Source of the DNA: CBDFKB01 sp965248715
GTDB taxonomy: Bacteria; Pseudomonadota; Alphaproteobacteria; Rhizobiales; Rhizobiaceae
Length of the DNA: 64,000 nt
Assembly (NCBI GenBank): GCA_965248715.1
Contig: CBDFKB010000008.1
Coordinates: forward strand, 558,001 to 622,000
Direction: 5' to 3'
This document shows, one piece after another, positions 18,296 through 27,689 of the stretch. Position numbers and translations under genes: made by a program. Each line of letters opens with the position of its first letter. Positions within the stretch are counted from its first letter, which is position 1. The notes beneath the pieces are model-generated. The model ran no database searches, was not told the origin of the DNA, and saw nothing but the letters and a program-made list of their open reading frames with translations.

Positions 18296-18402
18296 TTAGA
18301 GCATTTTTCGCGATTTGTGAATCGCAAATAGCGCTCTATCTATTTGTTTTTGCGCACAATATTTCTGAAAATTGGCCACCATTTTTCAGATTGTGCTCTA
18401 AT
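18296..18402. repeat. RIME-type intergenic mosaic repeat
   Basis: This ~107-base palindromic element starts TTAGAGCATTTTTCGCGATT and ends ATTGTGCTCTAA, with the core GCGCTCTATCTATTTGTTTT. It matches the classical RIME repeats of Rhizobium and relatives. It fills the gap between the convergent genes msrA and the ATPase at 18423 and begins at the base after the msrA stop. It may act as a bidirectional terminator. Confidence 0.8.
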
Positions 18403-18422
18403 TCCAAGGGAGCTCGATATAA

Positions 18423-19166
18423 TCAGCCGGCCTGCAGGTGGGCAATCGCCTCATCAAGGGTGCCGACCATTTCGATCCGACCATGATTCATGACCGCACC
18501 AAGGTTGCAATATTGCTGCAGCATAGGAATTGAATGGCTGGCGAACACCAAAATGCCGGAATTATCGATCAAACGATCGAGGCGCTCGCTGGCTGCGGCC
18601 TGAAACCCGGCATCGCCAACCACCAACCCTTCATCGATCACCAGAATTTCGCAGTCGAAAAATGTTGCGACGGAAAATAGCAACCTGGACAACATGCCGG
18701 CGGAATAGGTGCGTACCGGCGCCTCCAGAAACGCCCCGAGCTCGGAAAATGCACCAATCTCATCGCGATGTTTGTGGATGCTGCGCAGACTTTGGCCGAG
18801 ATAAAGCCCGCGCATCACGATATTTTCGTATCCGGTGGCATCCGGGTCGAGCCCAAGACCGATGTCGAGCAGCGGCGCAACCTGGCCATGGATTTCAACG
18901 GTCCCGAAACTTGGCTCGTAAATCTCGGCGATCAGCTTTAGCAGGGTGCTTTTTCCAGCTCCATTATGACCGACAAGGGCCATTCGGTCGCCGGCCTTTA
19001 ACTCGAGCGAAATATCGTCCAGCGCGGTAACCAATCCAACCCCATTGGCAAAACTCGCAAATTTTCCGCCGACCACAGTATTGGCCACCTGTTTCTTGAG
19101 CGAACGCCCAGACAGTTCGAAGACCGGATAGTTGACGGTCACATTCTTGATCGAGACAGAAGGCAT
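18423..19166 (-). CDS. Polysaccharide export ABC transporter ATPase (Wzt/KpsT-like)
   Basis: 247 residues with Walker A GHNGAGKST, signature region YSAGMLSRLLFSVA (the lax form typical of Wzt/KpsT proteins), Walker B EILVIDEGLVVGD and H-loop VFASHS. The family powers export of lipid-linked O antigen, capsule or teichoic acid. It lacks the C-terminal carbohydrate-binding domain of some Wzt proteins, so chain length would not be sensed by it. It is nine bases downstream of the permease gene and translated with it. The glycosyltransferase facing away at 20231 supports a cell-surface polysaccharide role. Confidence 0.9.
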   Translation of the reverse strand: MPSVSIKNVTVNYPVFELSGRSLKKQVANTVVGGKFASFANGVGLVTALDDISLELKAGDRMALVGHNGAGKSTLLKLIAEIYEPSFGTVEIHGQVAPLLDIGLGLDPDATGYENIVMRGLYLGQSLRSIHKHRDEIGAFSELGAFLEAPVRTYSAGMLSRLLFSVATFFDCEILVIDEGLVVGDAGFQAAASERLDRLIDNSGILVFASHSIPMLQQYCNLGAVMNHGRIEMVGTLDEAIAHLQAG

Positions 19167-19175
19167 GGTGGTGCT

Positions 19176-19964
19176 TTATATCCAATAGACGATTGAACGG
19201 CGTTTGTAGGTGAACAAGGTAAAGGCCACCGCCCAGCCAAACACAGCCATTGCGATGCAGATCAATAAGGATTGCATTGGAAACGGCTCTCCAAGCAGCG
19301 GCGCACGACATAATTCAAGCAGGTGAAAAAATGGATTCCAGGACAAAAACGTCAACCGATCTGGCAAATCCTTGGCCCGCCAGATGATCGGAGTGACGAA
19401 AAATAGGATTTGTAGCGCGCTGGCAACAATCGGCGGAATATCCCGATAACGGGCGCTGATGATCGCGGCGATGAAGGCGGCGGCACCGATATTGGCCAGT
19501 AGCAACAGGAATAACAGCGGCCATAGCAACAATGTCCAGTCGAGCTGCTGCGGAAAGATCACCAAAACCACGATAATGATGATCAAATTGTGGGCGAAGA
19601 TGATCATATTGCGGTAAAGTAGTTTGAACAAGAACATAAGCTTGGGCAGCTTGGCCTGTTTCAAAATCCCACCGCTGTTGATGTACATGCTACACCCGTC
19701 GGTGATGGTGGTTTGGATCAGGCTCCACATGATCAAGCTGATGCCAATATAGGGAATGTATACGGCCAACGGATTGCCAAACAGGCCACCATACAACACG
19801 CCGATTCCGGCAATCAGCACCGCATTGGTTATGGTGATCCAGAAAGGGCCAAGGATTGACCGCACATAGCGTTGCCTGATCTCCTGATGAGCCAGATAGA
19901 ACCACACCTCCCGGCTGCCGATGGCATCTTTTAGGTCTTCTATGGCGGATTGTAGCTTCGGCAT
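19176..19964 (-). CDS. Polysaccharide export ABC transporter permease (Wzm-like, ABC-2 type)
   Basis: About 262 residues from ATG 19964 (a TTG at 19997 would add 11). The N-terminal amphipathic part, EVWFYLAHQEIRQRYVRSIL, is the classic entry of ABC-2 export permeases of the Wzm/RfbA group, followed by six membrane segments. It forms the channel with the ATPase at 18423. The upstream 19998-20230 region is AT-rich and shared with the divergent glycosyltransferase, so both sides may be co-regulated. Confidence 0.9.
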   Translation of the reverse strand: MPKLQSAIEDLKDAIGSREVWFYLAHQEIRQRYVRSILGPFWITITNAVLIAGIGVLYGGLFGNPLAVYIPYIGISLIMWSLIQTTITDGCSMYINSGGILKQAKLPKLMFLFKLLYRNMIIFAHNLIIIIVVLVIFPQQLDWTLLLWPLLFLLLLANIGAAAFIAAIISARYRDIPPIVASALQILFFVTPIIWRAKDLPDRLTFLSWNPFFHLLELCRAPLLGEPFPMQSLLICIAMAVFGWAVAFTLFTYKRRSIVYWI

Positions 19965-20230
19965 TGGTATTGAATTCCAGAAATAGGAGACGGGCAAACC
20001 AAGGTGGGGAAATCCGATCTCTGACTATTGTTTCGGTTGGCAAAATGCAACCAAAATAGTGGTGCGACACATTGGTGCAATATATTGTCTGTTCAGCAAA
20101 ATTGATCCAAATGCCTGTCGTATCCAATATTGGCAATGGCGCATTTGTGTAATCCAGTACGAATTGCTTGCTTGTAACGGTTCCAGAACCCAAAACACGG
20201 CTAATAGAAATATAAATTCAGGTTATTGGC

Positions 20231-21400
20231 ATGAACGAATTTCAGCGATATCTGCGCACCCGATGGTCATTATTTACTCGAAATCGGGTTCGTCTCAGCG
20301 TCAAAGGGCTGCATGCAGCCCTTAAAGCCCTTGGTTTTCCAGCCCGCCGCCCACCGGGTTTTAGTAGCCAAAAAGGCGATATCGTCGTGCCGGTCTACAA
20401 TAATCCAAACGATGTCAGAAAACTGCTTGGCCACCTAGCCGAAGCCAATTGGAGCAAGCGCGGTCGTATTGTCATGATCGATGATGCGTCGAGCGATTTA
20501 CAATGCCGGACGATGCTCGACGATTTCCACAACAAAGATAACGCCCGCATCGTGCTCTATAACCAAACCAATTGCGGGTTTGCCGCGTCGGTTAACCGGG
20601 CGACACGCCAAACTGAACAGAATTTCATCATTCTCAACACTGACATTGATTTCACCGAGGGCGCGCTCGACAATCTGCTCGCGCATTTACAAACGCAACC
20701 CAAGGTGGCCACGGTTACACCGCAAACCACCTACGGATTTCTGGCCGGAGTGCCCGACCCGTTCTGCGCCAACGCACTTTTTACCGGCGATGGCTGGCGC
20801 CAGCTCAACACCCTCTTTGCCAACCTTGGCCACGGCTTGTCGACGCAAATACCGGCCGGGGTAGGGTTTTGCATGGCAGTCGACCGGGATGGCTTCGCCG
20901 AAGTTGGTGGATTGCCGGAAATTAGCCGCGGTTATGGCGAAGACACTGGTTTTTCGCTTGAATTGGCACGAAGGGGTTGGCTTAATTTGTTGGCGCTGGA
21001 CTGTTTTGTGCCACACACCGGCGGCGCCAGTTTCGGCGCCTCGCGGCGTCGCTTGATGCGCGAGGGCGCGCGCCGTATCCAGTCCGCCTACCCAGAGTTC
21101 AACCGCCGCGCGATTGAGTATATCGCCACATCACCGGCCCGATACATCCAGTTTCTGGTACTGTTAGAACTCGCAAACACGCGCCCGGACCTGATAACGG
21201 TCCGCAAGACCCGCCGCCGCGACATTAAATCCGTGGTTGGTTATTCAGCCACAATTTTCACCTTTCCCGAGACCGGGCAAAGGCATCAATATCTGGTCGA
21301 CAACGAAATGTTGGCGCACGCCGAACACCTGCTGGCAAAAATCGCCGAGCAGCAAGATCATCCAAGCCTGGCGACTGCGGCGGCTACCCGTTCGCGCTGA
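20231..21400 (+). CDS. Glycosyltransferase family 2
   Basis: 389 residues. IVVPVYNNPNDVRKLLGHL is the GT2 entry strand, VMIDDASSD gives the nucleotide-sugar site, FIILNTDIDFTEGAL holds the DxD-type metal motif and RGYGEDTGFSLELARRGW is the acceptor-side ED motif. GT2 enzymes add sugars to surface glycans. It is divergent from the Wzm/Wzt-like exporter, so it probably builds the exported polysaccharide. Its last 43 bases overlap the end of valS on the other strand, a tail-to-tail overlap in which both proteins keep coding sense. Confidence 0.88.
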   Translation: MNEFQRYLRTRWSLFTRNRVRLSVKGLHAALKALGFPARRPPGFSSQKGDIVVPVYNNPNDVRKLLGHLAEANWSKRGRIVMIDDASSDLQCRTMLDDFHNKDNARIVLYNQTNCGFAASVNRATRQTEQNFIILNTDIDFTEGALDNLLAHLQTQPKVATVTPQTTYGFLAGVPDPFCANALFTGDGWRQLNTLFANLGHGLSTQIPAGVGFCMAVDRDGFAEVGGLPEISRGYGEDTGFSLELARRGWLNLLALDCFVPHTGGASFGASRRRLMREGARRIQSAYPEFNRRAIEYIATSPARYIQFLVLLELANTRPDLITVRKTRRRDIKSVVGYSATIFTFPETGQRHQYLVDNEMLAHAEHLLAKIAEQQDHPSLATAAATRSR

Positions 21401-24153
21401 TCTTGATAGTCGGCCAGTTTTTCACGTTCCAGGGCGACAATCGCCTCCGGCGCGTTGGCGACGAACTTTTCGTTGTCGAGTTTCTTTTCCAGCCGTGAGA
21501 TTTCACCGTCCAGCCTAGCTACCTCGCGGCCAAGCCTGGCGATCTCTTCTTGGACATCAACGATCCCCTCAAGTGGCAGACAGGCGATCAGTTCGCCAAT
21601 TAAGATCTGAACCGCTCCCTTTGGTGCCGTGTCGGCATAAGTCATGGCACCGATGCGGGCCAGATGCTCAATCGATGGTCCCAGTTCGCGGATGCGGCGT
21701 TCAGCGTGGATGTCGGCGTTGACGAACACCAGGTCGAGCCGTTTGGCAGGCTTTAGGTTCATTTCGGTGCGGGTCGAGCGAATGCCGTTAACCAGCTCGA
21801 TCAACCAATTGATCTGGCCGGCCGCATCCGCATCGCGAAATGCTGGTTTCGGCCAATCGGCATGACACAACAAAGAGCCGCGCTCGCCGGTTTTGGCCCA
21901 TAATTCCTCGCTCAAGAACGGCATGAACGGGTGCAACAGCTTATAGATTTCGCTGAGTACATGGGCCATTGTCGCCCGGGTTTCGGCCACAGCGGCTTGA
22001 TCATCACTGGCCAGCACCGGTTTGGAAAGTTCCAGATACCAGTCGCAAAACTGATGCCATACGAACCGGTAGATCGCGCCGGCTGCATCATTGAAGCGGT
22101 ATTTCTGCAAATTATCGGTGACTTCCGCAGCGCAATCGGACAATTCGGTCAGGATCCAGCGATTGATCACCTGTTTGGTTGTGTCGGGATTGATCTTTGT
22201 TGCGCCCAGCGCCTGGTTCATTTCCGCCAGCCGGGTGGCGTTCCACAATTTGGTGCCGAAATTTCGATAACCGGCGATGCGCGTCGGATCGAGTTTCACG
22301 TCCCTGCCCTGGGCGGCCATGATCGCCAAGGTGAAGCGCAGCGCATCGGCGCCATATTCGTCGATCAGTTCCAGTGGATCGATAACATTGCCCTTCGATT
22401 TCGACATTTTGGCACCGTTTTTATCGCGTACCAACGCGTGAACGTAGACAGTGTGAAACGGCTCGACCGGCTTGTGGTCATCGTCCTCCATGAAGTGCAG
22501 GCCCATCATCATCATCCGCGCCACCCAAAAGAAGATGATATCGAAGCCGGTGACCAAAACGTCGGTCGGGTAGTAACGCGCCAGTTCCGGCGTCTCCTTC
22601 GGCCAACCAAGGGTGGAAAACGGCCAAAGCGCGGAGGAAAACCAGGTGTCGAGCACATCCTCGTCCTGGATCAATTCCACCGTTTCTGGGTAATGCGCTG
22701 CGGCAGCGCGCGCCGCGTCTTCGGCACTTTCTTCGACGAAGCAGGCGCCGTCCGGGCCATACCAGGCCGGAATCCGGTGGCCCCACCACAATTGCCGCGA
22801 CACGCACCAGGGCTGAATATTTTCCATCCAATTGAAATAGGTGTTTTCCCAGTTCTTAGGCACGAAATTGGTCCGGCCCTCACGCACCGAGGCGATCGCC
22901 GGCTTGGCAAGCGTCGCCGCATCCACATACCATTGGTCGGTCAAATAGGGTTCGATCGGCACCTGGCCGCGGTCACCATGGGGCACCGTGTGGGTATGGT
23001 CCTCGATTTGTTCCAACAGGCCGTGCGCCTCCAGCATGTCGACCAACAATTTGCGGGCGGAAAAGCGGTCTTGGCCGTCCAGCAAATCGACGGTCGATTT
23101 CACCTCTGCGGCATCGAGACCGTCCAGAAAGTCAGCATTGTCGCGCAGGGTAATCGAGGCATCCTCGGCCATCACGTTGATGCGCCTAAGGTCGTGCCGG
23201 TTGCCGACCTCGAAGTCGTTGAAATCATGGGCCGGGGTCATCTTCACCGCCCCGCTGCCGGTCTCCGGGTCGGCGTAATCGTCGGCAACAATCGGCAACA
23301 ATCGGCCGACCAGCGGCAGGATCGCCGACTTGCCGATCAGATCGCGGTAGCGCGGGTCATCGCCATTGACCGCTACCCCGCTGTCGCCGAGCATGGTTTC
23401 CGGTCGGGTGGTCGCCACCACCAGATAGTCGCGGGTCTCATGTCCTGATGGTTTGCCATCCGATGGCTTCCAGTCGCGGCGATTGCCCTCGTCATCTTCA
23501 ACATAGGGGTGGCGGTAGGTCAGTGCGTCGGCCAAGCGATAGCGCAGGTGCCACAAATGGCCCTTGATCTCGATCTGTTCAACCTCAAGATCGGAGATCG
23601 CCGTGCCGAGCTTCGGGTCCCAATTGACCAGCCGTTTGTCCTTGTAAATCAGCCCTTGCTTGTAAAGGCGCACGAATACCTTGAGAACCGCCTTCGACAA
23701 CCCGACATCCATGGTGAAGCGTTCGCGCGACCAGTCGCACGAGGCGCCGAGCCGCTTGAGCTGTTCAAAGATGATGCCGCCGGATTGGTTCTTCCATTGC
23801 CATACCCGTTCGACAAATTTCTCGCGCCCCATTGCCCTGCGGTCCGGCTGTTGGCGCTCCATCAATTGGCGTTCGACCACCATCTGGGTGGCGATACCGG
23901 CATGGTCCATGCCCGGTTGCCACAATACGTTGCGGCCGCGCATGCGCTCGAAGCGGATCAGGATATCCTGCAACGTATTGTTGAGCGCATGGCCGATATG
24001 CAGGGAACCGGTGACGTTAGGCGGCGGAATGACGATTGTGTAGGGATCGGCATCGGTTTTTGCCCCAGCCCCGGCGCGAAAGGCGTCGGCCGCATCCCAG
24101 CGTTCGGCAATCCGCGGCTCAATATCGGCGGCGTGATAGGTTTTTTCCAGCAT
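21358..24153 (-). CDS. valS: Valyl-tRNA synthetase
   Basis: A class I synthetase of 931 residues from ATG 24153 (MLEKTYHAADIEPRIAERW, the usual ValS start). PPNVTGSLHIGHALNN carries the HIGH-type motif, NGAKMSKSKGNVIDP the KMSKS motif; the editing domain lies between them, and a C-terminal coiled coil ends near residue 925 (EEIARLGREVARLDGEISRL). It charges tRNA-Val. It is essential and a single gene. It is unusual in lying ~11.7 kb from popZ, which precedes valS in many relatives. Confidence 0.96.
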   Translation of the reverse strand: MLEKTYHAADIEPRIAERWDAADAFRAGAGAKTDADPYTIVIPPPNVTGSLHIGHALNNTLQDILIRFERMRGRNVLWQPGMDHAGIATQMVVERQLMERQQPDRRAMGREKFVERVWQWKNQSGGIIFEQLKRLGASCDWSRERFTMDVGLSKAVLKVFVRLYKQGLIYKDKRLVNWDPKLGTAISDLEVEQIEIKGHLWHLRYRLADALTYRHPYVEDDEGNRRDWKPSDGKPSGHETRDYLVVATTRPETMLGDSGVAVNGDDPRYRDLIGKSAILPLVGRLLPIVADDYADPETGSGAVKMTPAHDFNDFEVGNRHDLRRINVMAEDASITLRDNADFLDGLDAAEVKSTVDLLDGQDRFSARKLLVDMLEAHGLLEQIEDHTHTVPHGDRGQVPIEPYLTDQWYVDAATLAKPAIASVREGRTNFVPKNWENTYFNWMENIQPWCVSRQLWWGHRIPAWYGPDGACFVEESAEDAARAAAAHYPETVELIQDEDVLDTWFSSALWPFSTLGWPKETPELARYYPTDVLVTGFDIIFFWVARMMMMGLHFMEDDDHKPVEPFHTVYVHALVRDKNGAKMSKSKGNVIDPLELIDEYGADALRFTLAIMAAQGRDVKLDPTRIAGYRNFGTKLWNATRLAEMNQALGATKINPDTTKQVINRWILTELSDCAAEVTDNLQKYRFNDAAGAIYRFVWHQFCDWYLELSKPVLASDDQAAVAETRATMAHVLSEIYKLLHPFMPFLSEELWAKTGERGSLLCHADWPKPAFRDADAAGQINWLIELVNGIRSTRTEMNLKPAKRLDLVFVNADIHAERRIRELGPSIEHLARIGAMTYADTAPKGAVQILIGELIACLPLEGIVDVQEEIARLGREVARLDGEISRLEKKLDNEKFVANAPEAIVALEREKLADYQDQRERVAAAVARLG

Positions 24154-24335
24154 TATCGGTTCCGTTGGTGAAAGACCCCGGAGCGATACCAAAGGGGCAT
24201 GCCAAGTCAACTGATTCAATCGGGAAAGGGGTTATTTGGCGCCGGTGGGACGGGGGAAGCCGTGTGCTGTTGGGTTTGGTTGGCAACCAGGGGAACATGG
24301 GGATGGGCTGAACCCCCATTCCAGGCATGGTTCAT

Positions 24336-24378
24336 TTGCATCCATCAAATAGGTCAATATTAAGTTCCCTTGGTATAA
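24336..24378. repeat. 43-bp repeat, inverted copy of 3806-3849
   Basis: TTTGCATCCATCAAATAGGT to CCTTGGTATAA is the reverse complement of the segment at 3806-3849. It lies in the short gap between the start of valS and the end of the DapA-family gene; the rest of the gap (24154-24418) shows no gene and should contain the valS promoter. Confidence 0.6.
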
Positions 24379-24418
24379 TTAGTAATCAGACCTGGAATAT
24401 ATACAGCACATTCCACAC

Positions 24419-25297
24419 CTACCAATTCAGGATTGGTTCCATTGCTGCACGAAAATCGGCCTTTTCATCATCGCTAAGAGGACCAAGCGGAGCGCGGCAT
24501 TCACCCACCGGAATACCCTGCAGTTCACAACCATATTTGATTTTCTGCACAAACTTGCCGCTTTCAAGGATATTCATCGCTTTATAAAGCGTCGCCATCT
24601 GATCGCGCGCTTTGTCCAAATTGCCGGATCGGAACGTCCGGTCCAGATCGCAGCAGGCCTTGGCCATGCAGTTGGCTGGCCCGCAGATCCAGCTATCTGC
24701 GCCCCAAAACATGAAATCCAGAGCGATATCGTCAGAACCGCTGACCAAATCAATGCGGCCCCGATAGCGGTTGTAGATGTCAACGGCCCGCTGAAGGACA
24801 CCGCTAGACTCCTTGATCCCGACCACACGCGGATTGTCAGCTAGTGCATCCATCAGATCGAAAGAAATCTCGATTCTGTCCTTGGGCGGGTAGTTGTAGA
24901 GCATCAGGTTCACATCGACGGCGTTGAGCACCGTGTTGTAGTGCGCCAGCAGTTCCGTGTCTGTTGGCAACGTATAAAACGGGGTTGCCAGCAACACAGT
25001 ATCGTAGCCGATTTCCTTGGCCGCAGCGGTGTGTTCAATCACCTCCCGTGTGGCGGGAGCATTGGTACCTGCAATCAGGGTTTCATCTGCGTTGGCAAAA
25101 TCTTTGACGAATTTGAGAACCTCAGTACGTTCCTGCGATGACATAGAGAAATATTCTCCCGTCGAACCGCAGGGCAACCAGCCGCTGACACCTGCTGCAC
25201 GCATACTGGTCATGTGCGCTTCAAGCGCCTTGAAATCGACCTTGTTGGTCTTGTCGAACGGAGTTACCAGTGCAGGCATAACGCCAGTGAACTTCAT
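24419..25297 (-). CDS. DapA-family (dihydrodipicolinate synthase/N-acetylneuraminate lyase) enzyme
   Basis: 292 residues, a class I aldolase barrel. PCGSTGEYFSMSSQER is the family's pyruvate-site motif, MLYNYPP the catalytic Tyr region, and VVGIKESSG the Schiff-base Lys. It is the last gene of an ABC operon with its own regulator, so it is unlikely to be the lysine-pathway DapA. Family members in such settings degrade hydroxyproline (pyrroline-4-hydroxy-2-carboxylate deaminase), keto-deoxy sugar acids or sialic acid. Binding protein and permeases of the amino-acid type favour the hydroxyproline-like option; this is inference. Confidence 0.85.
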   Translation of the reverse strand: MKFTGVMPALVTPFDKTNKVDFKALEAHMTSMRAAGVSGWLPCGSTGEYFSMSSQERTEVLKFVKDFANADETLIAGTNAPATREVIEHTAAAKEIGYDTVLLATPFYTLPTDTELLAHYNTVLNAVDVNLMLYNYPPKDRIEISFDLMDALADNPRVVGIKESSGVLQRAVDIYNRYRGRIDLVSGSDDIALDFMFWGADSWICGPANCMAKACCDLDRTFRSGNLDKARDQMATLYKAMNILESGKFVQKIKYGCELQGIPVGECRAPLGPLSDDEKADFRAAMEPILNW

Positions 25298-25373
25298 TGT
25301 TTTCTCCTCTGTTCGAATACAGAAAGTTAAGCGCTAAGCTGCAGCCACAAGTGGCCCAACTGGCGAGAAAAAT

Positions 25374-26042
25374 TTAAGTGCTAACAACCTTCAGCATCCT
25401 GGATTCTGCTGCCGAAACCGATCGGGTGAGCGCGAAGCCGACAACGAAATAAATGATGGCAACAGCGGTTAGGATTTCGATTGGCTTGGCTTCCTGAAGA
25501 GCAAGGCTATTGCCCAGATACATGAGATCGGTCATGCCGACAGCCGAGACCAGGGCACTTTCTTTGAACAGCGATACAAGATTGGACAACAGGTTCGGTA
25601 TTGCACGCAATACCGCCTGCGGAAAAACGACGTAAAACAGCTTTGCCAACGGCGTCAGGCCAAGGGCGATACAAGCGTCATATTGATCGGACTCGATAGA
25701 CTTGAGCGATGCCCTGAAGCTTTCACTCATGATCGCTCCGCTATAAAGGGACAAAGCAATCACCGAAGAAGTAAAGGCCGAAAAATTCGTGCCTAACAAA
25801 AGGGGAAGACAGAAGAATATCCAGAAAAGTTGCACTAGAACGGGAGTGCCACGGAAAAATTCCACATACACGGTACTGAGCCAGTAGATAACCAAGCTTC
25901 TAGACGTGCGCGCCAGACTGAGAGCAAAACCCCACATGAGGCCAATCGCCATGCATATGACGATGAAACTAAGGGTTACGCTCAACCCTTTGAAGATCAA
26001 GAGCGGAATGTGTTCCCAGATAATATAGAAATCAAAATTCAT
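25374..26042 (-). CDS. Polar amino acid ABC transporter permease (second)
   Basis: 222 residues of the HisM/GlnP family, with about five membrane segments. It carries the EAA loop in the form ACIALGLTPLAKLFYVVFPQ, which docks on the ATPase, and YVEFFRGTPVLVQLFW, the family hallmark near residue 70. It follows the first permease by 12 bases in the operon that runs 28505 to 24419 on this strand. The two permeases form a heterodimer. Confidence 0.9.
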   Translation of the reverse strand: MNFDFYIIWEHIPLLIFKGLSVTLSFIVICMAIGLMWGFALSLARTSRSLVIYWLSTVYVEFFRGTPVLVQLFWIFFCLPLLLGTNFSAFTSSVIALSLYSGAIMSESFRASLKSIESDQYDACIALGLTPLAKLFYVVFPQAVLRAIPNLLSNLVSLFKESALVSAVGMTDLMYLGNSLALQEAKPIEILTAVAIIYFVVGFALTRSVSAAESRMLKVVST

Positions 26043-26054
26043 GTCTCTAGCCCC

Positions 26055-26726
26055 TTACCTTGCCATCATTCGCTCATTGCGCCGCTCAAAGTAGGTGACG
26101 AACAGCGAAACCGGGAACGATATGGCGAAATAGATAAGTGCGACCGTTGACAGAACCTCGATATAGCGAAAAGTCTGCGAACCAATAAATCGGCCCTGGT
26201 ACATCAAATCCTCGATAGAGATGATGGCGACCAACGCGGATTGCTGAAAAATACCAATCATGTTGGTCATCAAAACCGGCAGGGCGGTTCGGAAAGCCTC
26301 GGGGAAGATAACATGACGAATCCGCTCAAACGAGGTCAAACCCAAAGCGATGCCGGCATCAAGATGGGCGCGTGGAATTGACTGGATCGCAGCTCTGTAA
26401 GCCTCCGCGTTAAACGCGGTGAGATTAAGCCCAAGGGCTAAAATGCCGAGGGTCATAGGGTCCCACCAGACGTTGAATATCAACGGAACACAATAAAAAA
26501 ACCAAATCAGCTGAATCAGCGCCGGCGTACACCGGAAAAATTCGATAAACACAGTGGTCGGCACAGTCAGAAACTTAGATTTGCTCAGGGCGCAGAGCGC
26601 GACTCCGAAACCGGCAATTGTCCCCAAGATCGTGGCCCAAAGCGTCAATTGAAGGGTGACCAAAAGCCCCTGCCAGAGAATTGGAAGGCCTTTCCAGATA
26701 TAAAAGAAATCAAATTCGTAGCTCAT
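26055..26726 (-). CDS. Polar amino acid ABC transporter permease (first)
   Basis: About 223 residues from ATG 26726 (MSYEFDFFYIWKGLP); a longer frame from 26849 would run into the ATPase gene and is unlikely. VFIEFFRCTPALIQLIWFFY is the family hallmark and DAGIALGLTSFERIRHVIFP the EAA loop. It forms the pore with the permease at 25374. Its start is seven bases after the ATPase stop. Confidence 0.9.
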   Translation of the reverse strand: MSYEFDFFYIWKGLPILWQGLLVTLQLTLWATILGTIAGFGVALCALSKSKFLTVPTTVFIEFFRCTPALIQLIWFFYCVPLIFNVWWDPMTLGILALGLNLTAFNAEAYRAAIQSIPRAHLDAGIALGLTSFERIRHVIFPEAFRTALPVLMTNMIGIFQQSALVAIISIEDLMYQGRFIGSQTFRYIEVLSTVALIYFAISFPVSLFVTYFERRNERMMAR

Positions 26727-26733
26727 CACACAC

Positions 26734-27513
26734 CTATCGGTTCCCAGCACGGAGAACATTATTGACGAAAGCCTTGGTGCGTGCCTTCTTCGGGTTGGAG
26801 AACAGTTCTTGCGGCGGCGCGTCTTCCACGATTTTTCCGCCTTCGGCAAAAATCACCCGTGTTGCAATATTCTTGGCAAACCACATGTCGTGAGTAACGA
26901 TCATCATCGGAAGCCCCTGCTCGGCGAGATGCATCATCATTCCTTCGACCTCGGTCACAAGTTCCGGGTCAAGGGCTGAAGTCACCTCATCAAACAGCAT
27001 CAATTTGGGGTCAAGCATAAGAGCCCGGGCAATCGCCGCGCGCTGTTTTTGCCCGCCGGAAAGTTGAGAAGGATAGCTGCGGGCCTTGTCGCCGAGACCA
27101 AAGTTTTTGAGCAACTGCCCGGCCTTCTCCTCCGCTTCGGCCCTGCTTGTCCCTCGGGACTTCACCGGCGCCAAGCACAAATTCTGTAATATGGTCATGT
27201 GGGGAAACAAAGTATAGTGTTGGAACACCATGCCAATTTCGTGCTGCAAGGCTCTATCGATTTTCATCTTCCGGCCTTCGCCGCCGGTTATGTAGAGTTG
27301 ACCATCCAAATCAATCTTACCATCGGAGATTTGCTCCAGACCCATCATACACCGGAGCAAGGTACTTTTTCCTGAGCCCGATGGTCCAATAATGACCAAG
27401 CGGTCATTATGACTCATCTTGAGATCAAGGCCATCGAATATTACAAGAGACCCGAAGCTTATTTTCAATCCTTCAATCGCGACAAATGGTTTGTCTGAAG
27501 TTTTCTTTTTCAT
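26734..27513 (-). CDS. Polar amino acid ABC transporter ATPase
   Basis: About 259 residues from ATG 27513 (MKKKTSDKPFVAIEGLKISF). Walker A GPSGSGKST, Q-loop VFQHYTLFPHMTI, signature LSGGQKQRAAIARAL, Walker B LMLFDEVTSALDP and H-loop IVTHDM place it in the GlnQ/HisP family. The Walker B neighbour reads EVTSALDP instead of the common EPTSALDP, which is within family variation. It powers the two permeases downstream. It is 176 bases after the binding-protein gene; that gap shows a G/C-rich dyad (GCCGGCCG... near 27630) but no gene. Confidence 0.9.
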   Translation of the reverse strand: MKKKTSDKPFVAIEGLKISFGSLVIFDGLDLKMSHNDRLVIIGPSGSGKSTLLRCMMGLEQISDGKIDLDGQLYITGGEGRKMKIDRALQHEIGMVFQHYTLFPHMTILQNLCLAPVKSRGTSRAEAEEKAGQLLKNFGLGDKARSYPSQLSGGQKQRAAIARALMLDPKLMLFDEVTSALDPELVTEVEGMMMHLAEQGLPMMIVTHDMWFAKNIATRVIFAEGGKIVEDAPPQELFSNPKKARTKAFVNNVLRAGNR

Positions 27514-27689
27514 GGCGGGCCGTTTCGCTTTCCAACCATTTGAATCATTTTCCCCGGATTTACCAAACCCACCCACTGCGCAGGAAGTCTACTTTGTTGG
27601 GTTTTGGTGCCAGGCAGGAGCACTTTCCGGCCGCCGCCGGCAAGCCTCGGGCTGGCCGGCGGAAGTGGCTGGTTTTTTCGGGTTCTTAT

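Noticed and set aside
21931..23448. A 505-codon open frame on the plus strand
   Set aside because: It lies entirely inside valS on the opposite strand; the valS frame has clear family motifs, and this one has none.
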